Source: Halomonas sp. (GTDB lineage Bacteria > Pseudomonadota > Gammaproteobacteria > Pseudomonadales > Halomonadaceae). Taken from it: DNA of 7,496 nucleotides. Where the stretch lies: NCBI GenBank assembly GCA_003560175.1, contig PWIZ01000268.1:1-7496 (forward strand), given 5' to 3'. Positions 6,494-7,496 of this stretch are shown here, in pieces. The position numbers and the translations under genes are program-made. Under the pieces are notes generated by a model, which made no database searches, was not told the DNA's origin, and was given only the letters and a program-made list of their open reading frames with translations. Within the stretch, counting starts at the first letter, position 1. The number at the start of each line of letters is the position of its first letter.

Positions 6494-7496
6494 ATGGCAA
6501 TCCTGCAGACACAGATCAATCCGCGCAGCGACGGCTTCCAGACCAACGAGGCGACGATGCGCGCCGAGGTGATGAAGCTGCGCGAGCTGACCGCCGCCAT
6601 CGCCCAGGGCGGCGGCGAGAAGGCCCGCGACCGCCACGAGTCCCGCGGCAAGCTGTTCGTGCGCGACCGCATCGACCACCTGATCGACGAAGGCTCCCCC
6701 TTCCTCGAGTTCTCGGCGCTGGCCGCCCATGAGATGTACGACTCGTCGATTCCCGCCGCCGGCGTGGTCACCGGCATCGGCCGCGTCAATGGCGTGGAGT
6801 GCGTGATCGTCGCCAACGACGCTACCGTCAAGGGCGGCACCTACTTCCCGCTCACCGTACGCAAGCACATCCGCGCTCAGGAGATCGCCCGCAAGCATCG
6901 CCTGCCGTGCATCTACCTGGTCGACTCCGGCGGCGCCTTCCTGCCCCGCCAGGACGAGGTCTTCCCGGATCGCGACCACTTCGGCCGCATCTTCTACAAC
7001 CAGGCGACGCTGTCCGCCGAGGGCATCCCCCAGATCGCCGTGGTCATGGGCTCCTGCACCGCCGGCGGCGCCTACGTGCCGGCCATGGCCGACGAGTCGA
7101 TCATCGTCCGTGAGCAGGGCACCATCTTTCTGGGCGGCCCGCCCCTGGTGAAGGCCGCCACCGGCGAGAGCATCAGCGCCGAGGACCTGGGCGGCGCCGA
7201 CGTCCACGCCAAGAAGAGCGGTGTGGCCGACCACTACGCCGAGAACGACGCCCACGCCCTGCAGCTCTGCCGCGCCTGTATCTCGCGGCTCAACTGGCAG
7301 AAGCGCGGCCAGCTCAAGATGCAGGCGCCCAAGCCCCCGCGCCTGGACCCGAGCGAGATCTACGGCATCGTCGGTACCGATCTCAAGAAGCCCTATGACG
7401 TTCGCGAGGTGATCGCGCGCATCGTCGACGACTCCGACTTCGACGAGTTCAAGCGCTACTACGGCGACACCCTGGTCACCGGCTTCGCCCATATCC
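6494..7496 (+). CDS. liuB: 3-Methylcrotonyl-CoA carboxylase, carboxyltransferase (beta) subunit, 3'-truncated by window edge
   Basis: This subunit moves the carboxyl group from carboxybiotin to 3-methylcrotonyl-CoA, making 3-methylglutaconyl-CoA, the step after LiuA in leucine degradation. The frame is open from the ATG at 6494 to the window end, giving 334 codons of an expected 535 or so, with no stop. The N-terminal carboxyltransferase half is clear: [15 protein letters not shown] from residue 145, the glycine-rich GSCTAGGAY at 186-194, and [15 protein letters not shown] from residue 211. These match the methylcrotonyl- more than the propionyl-CoA carboxylase type. The gene starts 10 bp after liuA. 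Its Shine-Dalgarno AAGGG (6482-6486) overlaps the liuA TAA stop, suggesting coupled expression. The biotin-carrying alpha subunit (liuD) and the enoyl-CoA hydratase (liuC) should lie further right. Confidence 0.94.
   Translation, partial: MAILQTQINPRSDGFQTNEATMRAEVMKLRELTAAIAQGGGEKARDRHESRGKLFVRDRIDHLIDEGSPFLEFSALAAHEMYDSSIPAAGVVTGIGRVNGVECVIVANDATVKGGTYFPLTVRKHIRAQEIARKHRLPCIYLVDSGGAFLPRQDEVFPDRDHFGRIFYNQATLSAEGIPQIAVVMGSCTAGGAYVPAMADESIIVREQGTIFLGGPPLVKAATGESISAEDLGGADVHAKKSGVADHYAENDAHALQLCRACISRLNWQKRGQLKMQAPKPPRLDPSEIYGIVGTDLKKPYDVREVIARIVDDSDFDEFKRYYGDTLVTGFAHI

Noticed and set aside
5077..6840. A 587-codon open frame on the minus strand across liuA
   Set aside because: It is antisense to a clear isovaleryl-CoA dehydrogenase, crosses the terminator and promoter region, and has a low-complexity Gly/Ala/Val/His-rich product with no recognisable domain. 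This is the usual by-product of GC-rich third codon positions.
6467..7492. A 341-codon minus-strand open frame opposite liuB
   Set aside because: The plus-strand frame from 6494 to the edge is an unmistakable methylcrotonyl-CoA carboxylase beta subunit; the antisense product is low complexity.
1..7496. CRISPR array, tRNA, insertion sequence, phage or defence system
   Set aside because: No regularly spaced direct repeats, cloverleaf-like segment, transposase, integrase or defence-type domain was seen. All recognised genes are metabolic, transport or regulatory.

Overview
The window looks like ordinary chromosomal DNA from a high-GC (about two-thirds G+C by eye), heterotrophic gammaproteobacterium. 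The gene content and protein style suggest Halomonadaceae (Halomonas or a relative), but this is an inference from resemblance and not a phylogenetic placement. Coding density is high, all real genes share the same GC-rich codon use, and I see no insertion sequence, prophage, CRISPR array, tRNA or rRNA.

Layout, left to right. (1) Bases 1-1333 hold the end of a tungstate ABC importer: the 3' part of the ATPase gene (tupC-like), then the periplasmic tungstate-binding protein TupA, co-directional with a 16-bp gap. (2) Bases 1463-3085 hold a 540-residue membrane-anchored alpha/beta-hydrolase of the Abhydrolase_9 (former DUF2319) type, whose substrate is unknown. It has its own candidate extended -10 promoter. 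Its 3' end overlaps by 23 bp the 3' end of the convergent gene that follows. (3) Bases 3063-5110 hold a divergent pair: a LysR-type regulator resembling the CbbR/CmpR branch on the minus strand, and a SbtA-type sodium-dependent bicarbonate permease on the plus strand. The 116-bp gap between their starts contains two perfect inverted repeats that are good operator candidates. (4) A perfect 17-bp-stem hairpin at 5130-5168 closes the sbtA unit. (5) From 5314 a leucine/isovalerate degradation (liu) operon begins: isovaleryl-CoA dehydrogenase (liuA), then the carboxyltransferase (beta) subunit of 3-methylcrotonyl-CoA carboxylase (liuB), which runs off the right edge. A near-palindrome upstream of liuA resembles the binding site of the MerR-family regulator LiuR, but no liuR gene is in the window.

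How the parts relate. Tungstate uptake, the hydrolase, bicarbonate uptake and leucine catabolism are separate transcription units. One speculative link is that 3-methylcrotonyl-CoA carboxylase consumes bicarbonate, and a bicarbonate importer sits next door. The hairpin terminator and separate promoters argue against co-transcription. I found no convincing previously undescribed system. The most useful leads are the lysR-sbtA control region in an apparent heterotroph, the absence of a neighbouring sbtB, and the uncharacterised membrane hydrolase.
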